The notes beneath the pieces were generated by a model. It saw only the letters and a list, made by a program, of their open reading frames with translations, did not search any database and had not been told where the DNA came from. From an uncultured Rivibacter sp. (GTDB lineage Bacteria; Pseudomonadota; Gammaproteobacteria; Burkholderiales; Burkholderiaceae), in the NCBI GenBank assembly GCA_946481025.1, contig CAMLNA010000070.1:1-22039 (forward strand): a stretch of DNA of 22,039 bases, in the 5' to 3' direction. Positions 1 through 8,641 of the stretch are shown in pieces. The translations under genes were made by a program, and so were the position numbers. Within the stretch, counting starts at the first letter, position 1, and each line of letters opens with the position of its first letter.

Positions 1-28
1 CCGGGTCGTCCACGGCGCAAGGCAGCAC

Positions 29-1927
29 ATGGCCATGAGTCCGAGACATTCCGTTGCGGCCCGGCGCGGCGATCTCATCGCACCGCCGGCGGCCTCCGTG
101 CTGCCGGGCGACCCGGCGCACCTGCAGCGCATCGAGCAGTCGCACCTGCGCTGCGCCACCCAGGGGCTGAGCCGCATCGAGTCGCTCGACCTCGCCCGGC
201 TGCCGCGCGCCGACCTGGCGATGGCGCGCGAGCGCAACCAGCGGCTGTTCACCCATGCCGCGCCGGTGATGGACCTGCTGTTCGAGCAGATCGTCAACAC
301 GCAGAGCATGGTCGTGCTCACCGACGCGCGGGGCACCATCCTGCACGCCGTGGGCGACGACGACTTCCTGGAGCGCGCCGCCAAGGTCGCGCTGGCGCCG
401 GGCGTGAACTGGTCGGAGCCCTCGAAAGGCACCAACGCGATCGGCACCGCGCTGGTCGACGAGCTGCCCACCCTCGTGCATGCCGACGAGCACTACCTGC
501 ATGCCAACCACTTCCTCACCTGCTCGGCCACGCCCATCGTCGACCCGCGGGGCCACGTGCTGGGCGTGCTCGACGTGACCGGCGACCACCGCTCCTACCA
601 CCGCCACACGATGGGGCTGGTCAAGATGTCGGCCCGCATGATCGAGAACCACTGGCTGGCCGACGACTTTCGCCACGTGCTGCGGCTGCATTTCCATACC
701 CGGCCCGAATACCTGGGCACCCTGATGGAAGGCATCGTCGCGGTGGGCGACGACGGGCGCTGCCTGGGCGCGAACCGCAGCGCCCAGGAGCTGCTGCAGC
801 TGTCGGCCCTGGCGCTGCGCATGCACCCCGTCCAGGCGCTGTTCGGCCTGTCGGTGGGCGATGCGATCGACCTGGCCCGCCGGCCGCTGCCGGTGCCGAT
901 GACCATCACCCGTCCGGGCGGCACCGTGCTGCATGTGCAGAGCCACTACGGCCGGCCGGTGCAGCGCGAAGCGGCGTTGCCGGCAGCGCCGCCGGCGGCA
1001 GTGGCGGCCAGCCTGGCGCCGGCCGCCCCCGCGCCGCCCGGCCTCGAAGACTTCGACACCGGCGATGCCCGCATGCACACCGTCGTGCACCAGCTCAAGC
1101 TGCTGCTCGACAACACGGCGGTGCCCCTGCTCTTCTGCGGTGAAACCGGCACCGGCAAGGAGTGGCTCGCGCATGCGGTGCACCACGCATCGCGCCGCCG
1201 TGAGCAGCCCTGGCAGGTGCTGCGCTGCGCCGCGCTGGCGCCCGCGCAGCTCGAGGCCGAGCTGCAGGCGGCGTTGTCGCGCGCCGAAGGCGGCAGCCTG
1301 CTGCTCGACGACATCGATGCACTGCCGCTGACGCTGCAAGGGCGGCTGGTGCACGGCCTCTGCGGCGACCCGGACCGGGCAGTCTTTGCCACCACCCGCT
1401 GCGACCTGCATGCACTGGTCCGCGAAGGCCGGTTCCGCGACGAGCTGCTGTTCCGCGTCGAAGGGCTTGCCCTGCAGCTGCCGCCGCTGCGCCAGCGCAG
1501 CGACATCGTGGCCGTGGCCCGGCGGATGCTGGCCAGGGTGTGCGGCGCCCGGCGCCCGCCGGCGCTGGGCCAGGCATTGCAGGAGCTGCTGAAGCAGCTG
1601 GCCTGGCCGGGCAACCTGCACCAGCTGGCGCATGCGCTGCAGGTGGCGGTGCAGCTGGCGGGCGATGCGGAGGTGCTGCTGCCTGGGCACCTGCCGACAT
1701 CGCTGCAGGAAGAAGCGCGGCAGCAGGCACCGCAGCAGCAGGCACCGGGCGCACAGGCCACGCTGCACGACCTCGAGATGGCCAGCGTGCATGCGGCGCT
1801 CGAGCAGGCTCACGGCAACGTGTCGGAGGCGGCACGCCGCCTGGGCGTGAGCCGCAACACCATCTACCGGAAGCTGCGCGACACGCCCGAGCGCAGACGC
1901 GAGGACCCTAGGCCGCGCAGGACCTGA
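29..1927 (+). CDS. AcoR-type GAF/AAA+/Fis regulator lacking the GAFTGA loop
   Basis: A 632-residue cytoplasmic transcriptional regulator of the AcoR-like bacterial enhancer-binding family. Residues about 75-215 are a GAF-type sensory domain (NWSEPSKGTNAIGTALV and GVLDVTGDHRSYHRHT are typical of AcoR relatives). Residues about 225-310 look PAS-like. An Ala/Pro linker (about 312-340) leads to an AAA+ domain with Walker A GETGTGKE (371-378), Walker B GGSLLLDDID (421-430) and an arginine-finger region GRFRDELLFR (467-476). A Fis-type helix-turn-helix ends the protein (AARRLGVSRNTIYRKL). The stretch between Walker A and Walker B is about 20 residues shorter than usual and contains no GAFTGA, and Walker B has DD instead of DE. 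Sigma-54 activation is therefore doubtful, although the DNA-binding domain looks sound. ATG at 29 follows a weak AAGG; ATG at 35 is an alternative. The target and effector are unknown. Its last 20 bases overlap the convergent SenA-like gene. Confidence 0.9.
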   Translation: MAMSPRHSVAARRGDLIAPPAASVLPGDPAHLQRIEQSHLRCATQGLSRIESLDLARLPRADLAMARERNQRLFTHAAPVMDLLFEQIVNTQSMVVLTDARGTILHAVGDDDFLERAAKVALAPGVNWSEPSKGTNAIGTALVDELPTLVHADEHYLHANHFLTCSATPIVDPRGHVLGVLDVTGDHRSYHRHTMGLVKMSARMIENHWLADDFRHVLRLHFHTRPEYLGTLMEGIVAVGDDGRCLGANRSAQELLQLSALALRMHPVQALFGLSVGDAIDLARRPLPVPMTITRPGGTVLHVQSHYGRPVQREAALPAAPPAAVAASLAPAAPAPPGLEDFDTGDARMHTVVHQLKLLLDNTAVPLLFCGETGTGKEWLAHAVHHASRRREQPWQVLRCAALAPAQLEAELQAALSRAEGGSLLLDDIDALPLTLQGRLVHGLCGDPDRAVFATTRCDLHALVREGRFRDELLFRVEGLALQLPPLRQRSDIVAVARRMLARVCGARRPPALGQALQELLKQLAWPGNLHQLAHALQVAVQLAGDAEVLLPGHLPTSLQEEARQQAPQQQAPGAQATLHDLEMASVHAALEQAHGNVSEAARRLGVSRNTIYRKLRDTPERRREDPRPRRT

Positions 1928-3131
1928 AGCCGCAGAACAGGTCGTCGCGCGCCAAGGGTGCGCTGGCGCGGTGGCGCGGGTGCTTGAGCCTCGCGCGCGT
2001 CGCGAAGGAGGCACCGCGCAACGCCTGGTGCGTGCCGAACTGCGGCGCCTGCAGGCGCCAGGGCGCCACGGCGAAGCCCGCATAGGCGCGGTAGGGCGTG
2101 GCTGTCCATTCCCACACCTCGCCCCAGCGGAAACCGCGGCTGGCCAGCGTGCTGGCGGCGAGTTCCCATTCCACCTCGGTGGGCAGGCGCCGCCCGGCCC
2201 ACCGACACCAGGCCTGCGCCTCGTGCGCGCTCACATGCAGCACCGGCTGCTCGAGCGGAACCCTCGCCAGCCGGCCGAAACGATGCGCCATCACGCCCTG
2301 GCGCAGCTGCTCCACGTGGCGGGGGCAGCGCCGGGCCTCGGCTTCTATCCAGTCCCAGCCCTCGCCGGTCCACCAGCGGCGCTCGTCGTAGCCGCCGTCC
2401 TCCACGAACTCGGCATATTGCGCCCAGCACACCGGCTGCGCATCGATCTCGAACTCCGGCACGGCCACCTCGTGGGCCGGCTGCTCATGGTCGAAGGCGA
2501 AGCCGCCGGGCCCGGTGCCGAGCTGCCAGCGCCGCGCCGGCACGCTCAATGCATCGCGCAGCGGCACCGCCTGCGGCGCCGGCGGCACCGGCACCGCGAA
2601 GCCGAGCGTCTGGGCCATGCGCACGAGCGCCTCGCCGACGCCGTCTTCATAGAGCACCGCGAGCCGATAGAAGTAGAGGGTGTCGTCGCCGTCCTCGGTG
2701 CCGGCCAGCAGGTCGAGCGTGGTCTCGAGCGTGTCGACGAGGTACTGGCGGGTCGCGTCGAGATCGGGCAGGTCGAGGTCCCAGCGCCGGATGGGCAGCG
2801 CCGAGCGCGGGTCGTACCAGCGGTCGGCCGAGGACTCGATGGAGGCCAGCTTGGGCCGCGAGGCATCACAGGCGGCGCCGCGATGGCGCTCCACGTTGCG
2901 CGCGATCCAGAACTCCTGGAACCAGCCCAGGTGGCCCAGCAGCCACAGGGGCGGCTCCAGCTCGGGCCGCTTCGGCACCACGAAGCGGCGCTGCGCCAGC
3001 GCGGCCTCGTAGGCCGCGAAGAGGCGCAACGTATGATTGCGCGCGTCCATCAAGGCCAGCGACAGCAGCTCGCGCCCCGCCGTGCGTATGGCCGGCGTGT
3101 CAACGGCTGCAGCGGTGTCGAGGGCAAACAT
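1908..3131 (-). CDS. senA: SenA/EgtB-like (DinB + SUMF1) protein with degenerate iron site
   Basis: A 407-residue homologue of selenoneine synthase SenA, related to EgtB sulfoxide synthases. In that family a non-heme iron enzyme joins hercynine to a selenosugar or thiol substrate. The N-terminal DinB-like part keeps the first-helix motif LLGHLGWFQEFWIARN (His67). The C-terminal SUMF1-like part has GGYDERRWW, LPTEVEWELAA, WGEVWEWTATP and FGTHQALRGASFATRARL. The second metal motif, which I recall as HEDMHxEA in Burkholderiales relatives (the HX3H of EgtB), reads YEDGVGEA here (161-168), so both histidines are replaced. Length and the rest of the fold are intact. The gene is divergent from selD 40 bp away, which supports a selenium role by family precedent (SenA-SenB-SenC clusters). 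No SenB-type glycosyltransferase lies in the window. ATG at 3140 is an alternative start. SenA homology is fairly sure; catalytic competence is doubtful. Confidence 0.82.
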   Translation of the reverse strand: MFALDTAAAVDTPAIRTAGRELLSLALMDARNHTLRLFAAYEAALAQRRFVVPKRPELEPPLWLLGHLGWFQEFWIARNVERHRGAACDASRPKLASIESSADRWYDPRSALPIRRWDLDLPDLDATRQYLVDTLETTLDLLAGTEDGDDTLYFYRLAVLYEDGVGEALVRMAQTLGFAVPVPPAPQAVPLRDALSVPARRWQLGTGPGGFAFDHEQPAHEVAVPEFEIDAQPVCWAQYAEFVEDGGYDERRWWTGEGWDWIEAEARRCPRHVEQLRQGVMAHRFGRLARVPLEQPVLHVSAHEAQAWCRWAGRRLPTEVEWELAASTLASRGFRWGEVWEWTATPYRAYAGFAVAPWRLQAPQFGTHQALRGASFATRARLKHPRHRASAPLARDDLFCGFRSCAA

Positions 3132-3171
3132 CCCGCGCATTGTGCATCGCGCACCCCATCGCCACACCCGC

Positions 3172-4236
3172 ATGAACAGCGCCGCCACCTCCTCCGCCCC
3201 TCCTCCTCGACTGACGTCGCTGTCGCACGGCGGCGGCTGCGGCTGCAAGATCGCACCCGGCGTGCTGGCGCAGATCCTGAAGGACACGGCGCGCCTGCCG
3301 ATGCCGCCCGAGCTGCTGGTGGGCATCGAGACGGCCGACGACGCGGCGGTGTACCGGCTCAACGACGAGCAGGCGCTCATCGCCACGACCGACTTCTTCA
3401 TGCCCATCGTCGACGACCCGTTCGACTTCGGGCGCATCGCGGCCACGAACGCGATCTCCGACGTCTATGCGATGGGCGGGCGGCCGATCATGGCGCTCGC
3501 GCTGGTGGGCATGCCCGTCAACGTGCTGCCGCACGAGACCATCGCCCGCGTGCTGGCCGGCGGCGAAAGCGTGTGCCGCGCGGCCGGCATCCCGATCGCC
3601 GGCGGACACAGCATCGACTCCGTCGAGCCGATCTACGGGCTGGTGGCGCTGGGCCTGGTGCACCCTTCGCGAGTGAAGCGCAATGCCGGTGCGAAACCCG
3701 GCGACCGGCTGGTGCTGGGCAAGCCGCTGGGCGTGGGCGTGCTCTCGGCCGCGCTGAAGAAGGAGAAGCTGGGGGCCGAGGGCTACCGGCAGATGATCGA
3801 CACCACGACGCGGCTCAACACGCCGGGCATCGCGCTGGCCGAACTGCCGGGCGTGCATGCGCTGACCGACGTGACCGGTTTCGGCCTGGCCGGGCATGCG
3901 CTGGAGCTGGCGCGCGGTGCGGGTTGCACGGTGCGGATCGACTGGCATGCGGTACCGGTGCTCGAAGGCGTGCGTGACCTGGCAGCCCTGGGCCTGGTAA
4001 CCGGCGCCTCGGGCCGCAACTGGGCGGGCTACGGCGCCGAGGTCCGCCTGCCGAACGGCTTTGCCGACGTGGAGCGCGCGCTGCTGACCGATCCGCAGAC
4101 CAGCGGCGGACTGCTGGTGTCGTGTGCGCCCGAGGCGGTGGACGAGGTGCTGGCGGCGTTCCGCCGCGACGGCTTCGAGCGGGCGGCGGTGATCGGAGAG
4201 GTGCTGGAGGGATCGGCCGGCCTCGAAGTCGTCTAG
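3172..4236 (+). CDS. selD: Selenide, water dikinase
   Basis: A 354-residue SelD (SenC in selenoneine clusters). It makes selenophosphate from selenide and ATP, the Se donor for selenocysteine, 2-selenouridine tRNA or selenoneine. The N-terminal SHGGGCGCK motif contains Cys23 and Lys26, matching the catalytic Cys17 and Lys20 of E. coli SelD. Other family blocks are present: TTDFFMPIVDDPFDFGRIAA, NAISDVYAMGGRP, AGGHSIDSVEPIYGL, TDVTGFGLAGHALE and LLTDPQTSGGLLVS. The active-site position is Cys, not selenocysteine. ATG at 3172 is chosen because it precedes the conserved N-terminus by a normal distance; an earlier in-frame start would overlap the divergent SenA-like gene. The 40-bp gap suggests a shared, very compact promoter region. 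No selA, selB or mnmH is visible here, so which Se pathway it feeds cannot be settled from the window. Confidence 0.95.
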   Translation: MNSAATSSAPPPRLTSLSHGGGCGCKIAPGVLAQILKDTARLPMPPELLVGIETADDAAVYRLNDEQALIATTDFFMPIVDDPFDFGRIAATNAISDVYAMGGRPIMALALVGMPVNVLPHETIARVLAGGESVCRAAGIPIAGGHSIDSVEPIYGLVALGLVHPSRVKRNAGAKPGDRLVLGKPLGVGVLSAALKKEKLGAEGYRQMIDTTTRLNTPGIALAELPGVHALTDVTGFGLAGHALELARGAGCTVRIDWHAVPVLEGVRDLAALGLVTGASGRNWAGYGAEVRLPNGFADVERALLTDPQTSGGLLVSCAPEAVDEVLAAFRRDGFERAAVIGEVLEGSAGLEVV

Positions 4237-4350
4237 ACGCAGCCTGGCGAAAGCACGGCGGTCGCCTTGAGTGTCATCCCACCGGGCCGCCGCGCCGGGC
4301 CGCTCCCAAGCAAGGCCCGCCTCCCCTCGGGGGAGAGCTTGCGAGGGGGC

Positions 4351-4372
4351 CGTCCGGCGTAATCGCCGGACG
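4351..4372. terminator. Hairpin between convergent selD and folE2
   Basis: A perfect 9-bp inverted repeat (CGTCCGGCG and CGCCGGACG) flanks a TAAT loop. A smaller 6-bp hairpin lies just before it (4321-4335, CTCCCC/GGGGAG around TCG). The position between two converging genes suits a bidirectional terminator, but neither side has a U-tract, so intrinsic termination is uncertain. Confidence 0.5.
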
Positions 4373-4380
4373 AGGGGCTG

Positions 4381-5184
4381 TCATCCCCTCTCGATGATCG
4401 CGAATGCCGAGTGGTTGTGTATCGACTCGAAGTTCTCGACGGTGGCGCGATAGCGCCCCACGCGCGGGTCCGCATTCAGGCGCAGCGCCACGTCGCGCAC
4501 CAGGTCCTCGACGAACTTCGGGTTCTCGTAGGCACGCTCGGTGATCCACTTCTCGTCGGGCCGCTTGAGCAGGCCCCAGATCTCGCTCGATGCGCTTTCT
4601 TCGGCAAAGCGCACCAGCTCGTCCCAGCCGATGGCCTGCTTGAGCTCCACGCGGAGGGTGACGTTCGAGCGCTGGTTGTGCGCACCGTAGTCGGAGATTT
4701 CCTTGGAACAGGGGCACAGGCTCTTCACCGGCACCACCACCTCGGCCCAGATGCGGGTCTCGCCGGCACGCCGCTCGGCGATCCAGGCGCCCTGGTAGTC
4801 CATCAGGCTGGCCACGCCGGACACCGGCGCCAGCTTGCGGATGAAAAACGGGAAGCGCGCCTCGATGCGGCCTTCGCTGGCGTGCAGCCGCTCGAGCATG
4901 GCCGCCAGTTCGTCGCGCAGCGCTCCGGCGTCCAGCGGCTTGTCCAGGCCGTCGAGCCAGGCCACGAAGCGCGACATGTGCGTGCCCTTCTGCTCGGCCG
5001 GCAGCGCCACGTCCAGCGACCAGGTGGCCACCGTGGGCCACACGGCCTCGCCCACCCGCAACTGCAGCGGATAGCGCAGGTCGCGCACGCCCACGCGCTG
5101 GATGGCGAGGTGGCGCTCGTCGCGCTCGCTCTGGGTGTCCGGAATCTGCAGGGCCGGCGTCAGGGGATGGGTCAGGTCGTTCAT
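4381..5184 (-). CDS. folE2: GTP cyclohydrolase IB (FolE2)
   Basis: A 267-residue FolE2. It converts GTP to 7,8-dihydroneopterin triphosphate for folate (and queuosine) synthesis in a metal-dependent but zinc-flexible way, often substituting for FolE. The signature [19 protein letters not shown] carries the catalytic Cys and the SKEIS segment of the tunnelling-fold family. The N-terminus ([19 protein letters not shown]) and the C-terminal part ([36 protein letters not shown]) match the family over its normal length. ATG at 5184 is preferred over an in-frame TTG at 5190. It follows dxs on the same strand after a 129-bp gap containing a strong hairpin, so it may be transcribed separately from the isoprenoid operon. 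Confidence 0.95.
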   Translation of the reverse strand: MNDLTHPLTPALQIPDTQSERDERHLAIQRVGVRDLRYPLQLRVGEAVWPTVATWSLDVALPAEQKGTHMSRFVAWLDGLDKPLDAGALRDELAAMLERLHASEGRIEARFPFFIRKLAPVSGVASLMDYQGAWIAERRAGETRIWAEVVVPVKSLCPCSKEISDYGAHNQRSNVTLRVELKQAIGWDELVRFAEESASSEIWGLLKRPDEKWITERAYENPKFVEDLVRDVALRLNADPRVGRYRATVENFESIHNHSAFAIIERG

Positions 5185-5267
5185 ACGCAATGTTGGGCGG
5201 CCTCGTGAGGCGGGAGACCCCGGGCCGCTTTGCTCCGCCAGGGCGCCAAGGATCTCATCGTTAGCCT

Positions 5268-5288
5268 GCCCCCGTCTCGCGCGGGGGC
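5268..5288 (-). terminator. GC-rich hairpin downstream of dxs
   Basis: A 7-bp stem (GCCCCCG/CGGGGGC) with a 7-base loop lies about 25 bases past the dxs stop codon and about 85 bases before folE2. It is placed to end or attenuate the xseB-ispA-dxs transcript. No T-run follows, so this is a plausible rather than proven terminator. Confidence 0.45.
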
Positions 5289-5313
5289 TATCAGGACCCC
5301 TGAGCGATAGCCG

Positions 5314-7212
5314 TTAGCCGTTGACGGCGGCCGGGCGCACCAGCTCCAGCTTGCCGCCGAAGCGCTTCAGCACCGCCTGCTCGATGCCGGCGGCATCGAG
5401 CCCGCACAGCGCCAGGATCTTGGCCGGGTCGCCATGCTCCACGAATTCGTCGGGCAGCCCCAGCATCAGCACGGGGGTCGCAAGCCCGGCGGCATGCAGG
5501 GCCTCGCCCACCGCGCTGCCTGCGCCGCCCATGGTGCAGCCCTCCTCGACGGTCACGATGGCCTCGTGGTCGCGGGCCAGTTCCTTCACGAGCTCGACAT
5601 CGAGCGGCTTCACGAAGCGCATGTTGGCCACCGTCGCATCCAGACGCTCGGCCGCCTGCAGCGCCGGGTACAGCACCGTGCCGAAGGCCAGGATCGCCAC
5701 CCGCTTGCCATGGCGGCGCACCTCGCCACGCCCCCAGGGCAGCTCGGTGAGCTCGGGCTGCACCGCCACGCCCGCGCCGCTGCCGCGGGGATAACGAACC
5801 GCCACCGGGTGGTCCTGGCGGAATGCGGCGGTGAGGGCCTGGCGGCACTCGTTTTCATCGGCGGGCGCCAGGATGCTGGTGTGCGGGATGCAGCGCAGGT
5901 ACGCGACGTCGTAGGCGCCGGTGTGCGTGGCGCCGTCGGCGCCCACGATGCCGGCCCGGTCGAGCGCGAACACGACCGGCAGCTTCTGTATCGCCACGTC
6001 GTGGATCAGCTGGTCGTAGGCGCGCTGCAGGAAGGTCGAGTAGATCGCCACCACCGGCTTGAGCCCCTCGCAGGCAAGCCCGGCCGCGAAGGTGACCGCA
6101 TGCTGCTCGGCGATGCCCACGTCGTGGTAGCGCTCCGGGAAGCGCTTCTCGAACTCCACCATGCCCGAGCCTTCTCGCATGGCCGGCGTGATGGCCACCA
6201 GCCGCTTGTCGGCTTCTGCCATGTCGCACAGCCACTGGCCGAACACCTGGGTAAAGGTGGGCTTGGGCGGCGTGGCCGGCTTCTGCAGGCCCACCGCCGG
6301 GTCGAACTTGCCGGGCCCGTGGTAGTTGATCGGGTCGGCCTCCGCGAGCTTGTAGCCATAACCCTTTTTCGTGACCACGTGCAGGAACTGCGCGCCGGGC
6401 TTGTTTCGCAGGTTCTCCAGCGTGGGGATCAGCGCGTCGAGGTCGTGACCGTCGATGGGGCCGACGTAGTGGAAGCCGAACTCCTCGAAGATGGTGCCCG
6501 GCACCACCATGCCCTTGGCATGCTCCTCGAAGCGACGCGCCAGCTCGAACAGCGGCGGCGCGTTCTTGAGCACCGCCTTGGCACCCTCGCGGGCGGCGCC
6601 GTAGAACCGCCCGCTCATCAGCCGCGCGAGGTACTTGTTGAGCGCCCCCACCGGCGGCGAGATCGACATGTCGTTGTCGTTGAGCACCACCAGCATGTTC
6701 GGGACCTTGCCCGCATGCGGCATGCCGCCGTTGTTGAGCGCCTCGAAGGCCATGCCGGCGGTCATGGCGCCGTCGCCGATGATGGCCACCGTGTGGCGGT
6801 TCTCGCCCTTGAGCTGCGCGGCCGTGGCCATGCCCAGCGCGGCGGAGATCGACGTCGACGAGTGCGCCGTGCCGAAGGTGTCGTACTCGCTTTCGTCGCG
6901 GCGAGGAAAGCCGCTGATGCCGCCAAGCTGGCGCAGCGTGCTCATGCGGTCGCGGCGGCCGGTCAGCACCTTGTGCGGGTAGGTCTGGTGGCCCACGTCC
7001 CAGACCAGCCGGTCGCGGGGGGTGTCGAAGACGTAATGCAGCGCGATGGTGAGCTCCACCGTGCCGAGGTTGGAAGACAGGTGGCCGCCGGTCTTGGAGA
7101 CGCTCTGCAGCACGTAGTCGCGCAGCTCGGATGCCAGTTGCTGGAGCTCGGCGCGGCCCAGCCGCTTGAGGTCGGCCGGGCTGTCGATCGTGGAGAGCAG
7201 GGGGTGATTCAT
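5314..7212 (-). CDS. dxs: 1-deoxy-D-xylulose-5-phosphate synthase
   Basis: A 632-residue Dxs, the thiamine-diphosphate enzyme that condenses pyruvate and glyceraldehyde-3-phosphate in the first step of the MEP isoprenoid pathway. The N-terminal transketolase part has [34 protein letters not shown] and the ThDP motif [18 protein letters not shown], with LNDNDMSIS. The middle part has [19 protein letters not shown] and [18 protein letters not shown], followed by a C-terminal ligand-binding domain with [15 protein letters not shown]. Full family length with no lesion. ATG at 7212 and 7215 are adjacent alternatives. It lies 27 bases after ispA on the same strand, so xseB-ispA-dxs is very probably one operon, an arrangement common in proteobacteria. 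Confidence 0.97.
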   Translation of the reverse strand: MNHPLLSTIDSPADLKRLGRAELQQLASELRDYVLQSVSKTGGHLSSNLGTVELTIALHYVFDTPRDRLVWDVGHQTYPHKVLTGRRDRMSTLRQLGGISGFPRRDESEYDTFGTAHSSTSISAALGMATAAQLKGENRHTVAIIGDGAMTAGMAFEALNNGGMPHAGKVPNMLVVLNDNDMSISPPVGALNKYLARLMSGRFYGAAREGAKAVLKNAPPLFELARRFEEHAKGMVVPGTIFEEFGFHYVGPIDGHDLDALIPTLENLRNKPGAQFLHVVTKKGYGYKLAEADPINYHGPGKFDPAVGLQKPATPPKPTFTQVFGQWLCDMAEADKRLVAITPAMREGSGMVEFEKRFPERYHDVGIAEQHAVTFAAGLACEGLKPVVAIYSTFLQRAYDQLIHDVAIQKLPVVFALDRAGIVGADGATHTGAYDVAYLRCIPHTSILAPADENECRQALTAAFRQDHPVAVRYPRGSGAGVAVQPELTELPWGRGEVRRHGKRVAILAFGTVLYPALQAAERLDATVANMRFVKPLDVELVKELARDHEAIVTVEEGCTMGGAGSAVGEALHAAGLATPVLMLGLPDEFVEHGDPAKILALCGLDAAGIEQAVLKRFGGKLELVRPAAVNG

Positions 7213-7239
7213 CATCGTGACTTGCGCGCAGTGCCGCGT

Positions 7240-8130
7240 TCAGGATTGGCGGTCGACGACCTTGTCGGCCAGCAGGCTCAGCCACACCACGTCGACCAGG
7301 CCGCTTCGCACCAGCGCCGCCTGGGCCTGTTCGCGCAGTTCTCCGGCGTAACGGGAGGCTCGCTCCAGCCCCATGAGGGACACGTAGGTCGGCTTGTTGT
7401 TGTCGGCGTCCTTGCCGGCGGTCTTGCCCAGCGTTTCGGAGGCCTGCGTGACGTCGAGGATGTCGTCCACCACCTGGAAGGCCAGCCCGAGGACGGCGCC
7501 GTAGTCGGACAAGGCATCCCAGGCAGCGGGCGCGGTGTCGCCGCAAGCGGTGCCCATCAGCACGCTGGCCTGCAGCAGGGCGCCGGTCTTGCGCCGGTGC
7601 ATGTCGCGCAGCGCCTGCTCGGTCAGCGGCTGGCCCACGCTGGCGAGGTCGACCGCCTGGCCGCCGGCCATGCCGGCATGTCCGGCAGCACGCGCCAGCA
7701 GCCCGCACAGGCGCGCCTGCAACGCAGGCGGCACCAGGCCGCCTTCGGGCGTCAGCACCTCGAAGGCCAGCGCCTGCATCGCGTCGCCCGCGAGCATGGC
7801 GCGGGCTTCGCCGTACTGCACGTGAACGGTGGGCTTGCCCCGCCGCAGCACGTCGTTGTCCATGCAGGGCATGTCGTCGTGCACCAGCGAATAGGCGTGG
7901 ATGAGCTCCACCGCGCACGCCGCGCGCATGGCCGCCTCACGCTGACCGTGGACGGCCTGCGCCGCCGCAAGCACGAGCAGCGGGCGCAGGCGCTTGCCGC
8001 CGTCGAGCACGCCATAGCGCATCACTTCGCCGAGCCCGGCCGGCGTGTGCGCGGGCACGAAGGCATCGAGCGCGGCCTCCACCGCATCGAGCTCGCTGCG
8101 GGCCCAGGATTCGAAAGCGTCTCGTTTCAT
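7240..8130 (-). CDS. ispA: Farnesyl diphosphate synthase (polyprenyl synthetase)
   Basis: A 296-residue IspA-type short-chain prenyltransferase that makes farnesyl diphosphate from IPP and DMAPP/GPP. The substrate-binding motif GGKRLRP, the first Asp-rich motif (DDMPCMDND, followed by LRRGKPT) and the second Asp-rich motif (FQVVDDILDVT with GKTAGKDADNNKPTY) are all intact. Length is typical of IspA rather than of longer octaprenyl synthases. It sits between xseB (31-base gap) and dxs (27-base gap), linking supply of five-carbon units with their first condensation. Product chain length is inferred from family and context. Confidence 0.95.
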   Translation of the reverse strand: MKRDAFESWARSELDAVEAALDAFVPAHTPAGLGEVMRYGVLDGGKRLRPLLVLAAAQAVHGQREAAMRAACAVELIHAYSLVHDDMPCMDNDVLRRGKPTVHVQYGEARAMLAGDAMQALAFEVLTPEGGLVPPALQARLCGLLARAAGHAGMAGGQAVDLASVGQPLTEQALRDMHRRKTGALLQASVLMGTACGDTAPAAWDALSDYGAVLGLAFQVVDDILDVTQASETLGKTAGKDADNNKPTYVSLMGLERASRYAGELREQAQAALVRSGLVDVVWLSLLADKVVDRQS

Positions 8131-8161
8131 CGGCTAGGTAAGCGTCGTGGCGTCGACAGCC

Positions 8162-8401
8162 CTAGGCCTCGGCCCAGGGCTTGAGCTGGCCGTCTTCCAG
8201 CACCTTGACCTGCTGCTCGACCGCTTCCAGCCGCCCACGGCAGAAGTTCAGCAACTCGGCACCGCGCTTGTAGCTGTGCAGCAGCTGGTCCAGCGGCAGC
8301 TGGCCCGCCTCCATTGCCGCAACCAGGCGTTCCAGTTCGGCCAGGGCTTCCTCGTAGGTCGCCGGGCCGGCCGCTGAGGCGGAAAGAGAGCTGTTCGACA
8401 T
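8162..8401 (-). CDS. xseB: Exodeoxyribonuclease VII small subunit
   Basis: A 79-residue XseB, the small subunit that binds XseA to form exonuclease VII, a single-strand-specific nuclease in mismatch repair and recombination. The typical core is present: [40 protein letters not shown] and [12 protein letters not shown]. The start at 8401 gives the normal small size; the longer reading frame upstream is antisense to the Rieske oxygenase gene and is not used. It is the first gene of the xseB-ispA-dxs cluster, with a TACAAT -10-like box about 20 bases upstream. Confidence 0.95.
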   Translation of the reverse strand: MSNSSLSASAAGPATYEEALAELERLVAAMEAGQLPLDQLLHSYKRGAELLNFCRGRLEAVEQQVKVLEDGQLKPWAEA

Positions 8402-8420
8402 TTCGTTTTGTGAAAGCGCG

Positions 8421-8426
8421 ATTGTA
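8421..8426 (-). promoter_or_regulatory. Possible -10 box for xseB-ispA-dxs
   Basis: TACAAT on the minus strand ends 19 bases before the xseB ATG, in the 240-bp gap shared with the divergent oxygenase gene. No convincing -35 hexamer at normal spacing is seen, so this rests on the -10 and its position. Confidence 0.4.
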
Positions 8427-8532
8427 GTCAGCGGGCATGCCCCAACGTAGGGCCGCACGCCCCCCTTTTGGGGATAACACTCCAACCTGCCTGGCACCGG
8501 ATCGCCGTCCTGGCCGCCCCCACCGGGGTGGG

Positions 8533-8538
8533 TACAAT
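8533..8538 (+). promoter_or_regulatory. Possible -10 box for the Rieske oxygenase gene
   Basis: TACAAT on the plus strand lies about 100 bases before the ATG at 8642, in a GTACAATCG context that recurs in betaproteobacterial promoters. The -35 region is GC-rich and does not match the consensus, so an activator or a weak promoter is possible. Confidence 0.4.
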
Positions 8539-8641
8539 CGCCGGTTCGCCTGTGGCGTCCCGTCTCACCCAATTGCCGTGCCCAGAACGCAGGCTCGGCC
8601 GGGTGGGGGTTTGACATCGGTTTTTGGAGATCCTGGGGATC

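Noticed and set aside
1971..3977. Long plus-strand open frame (668 residues) across the SenA-like gene and into selD
   Set aside because: Arg/His/Gly-rich low-complexity translation typical of a GC-rich antisense frame; the minus-strand SenA homologue and the plus-strand selD frame match known families.
5434..8184. Very long plus-strand open frame (916 residues) opposite dxs and ispA
   Set aside because: Antisense of two intact well-known genes; the translation resembles no family and has shadow-like composition.
8611..8616. TTGACA, a perfect -35 hexamer
   Set aside because: It lies only 25 bases before the oxygenase start codon, with no room for a -10 box and leader.
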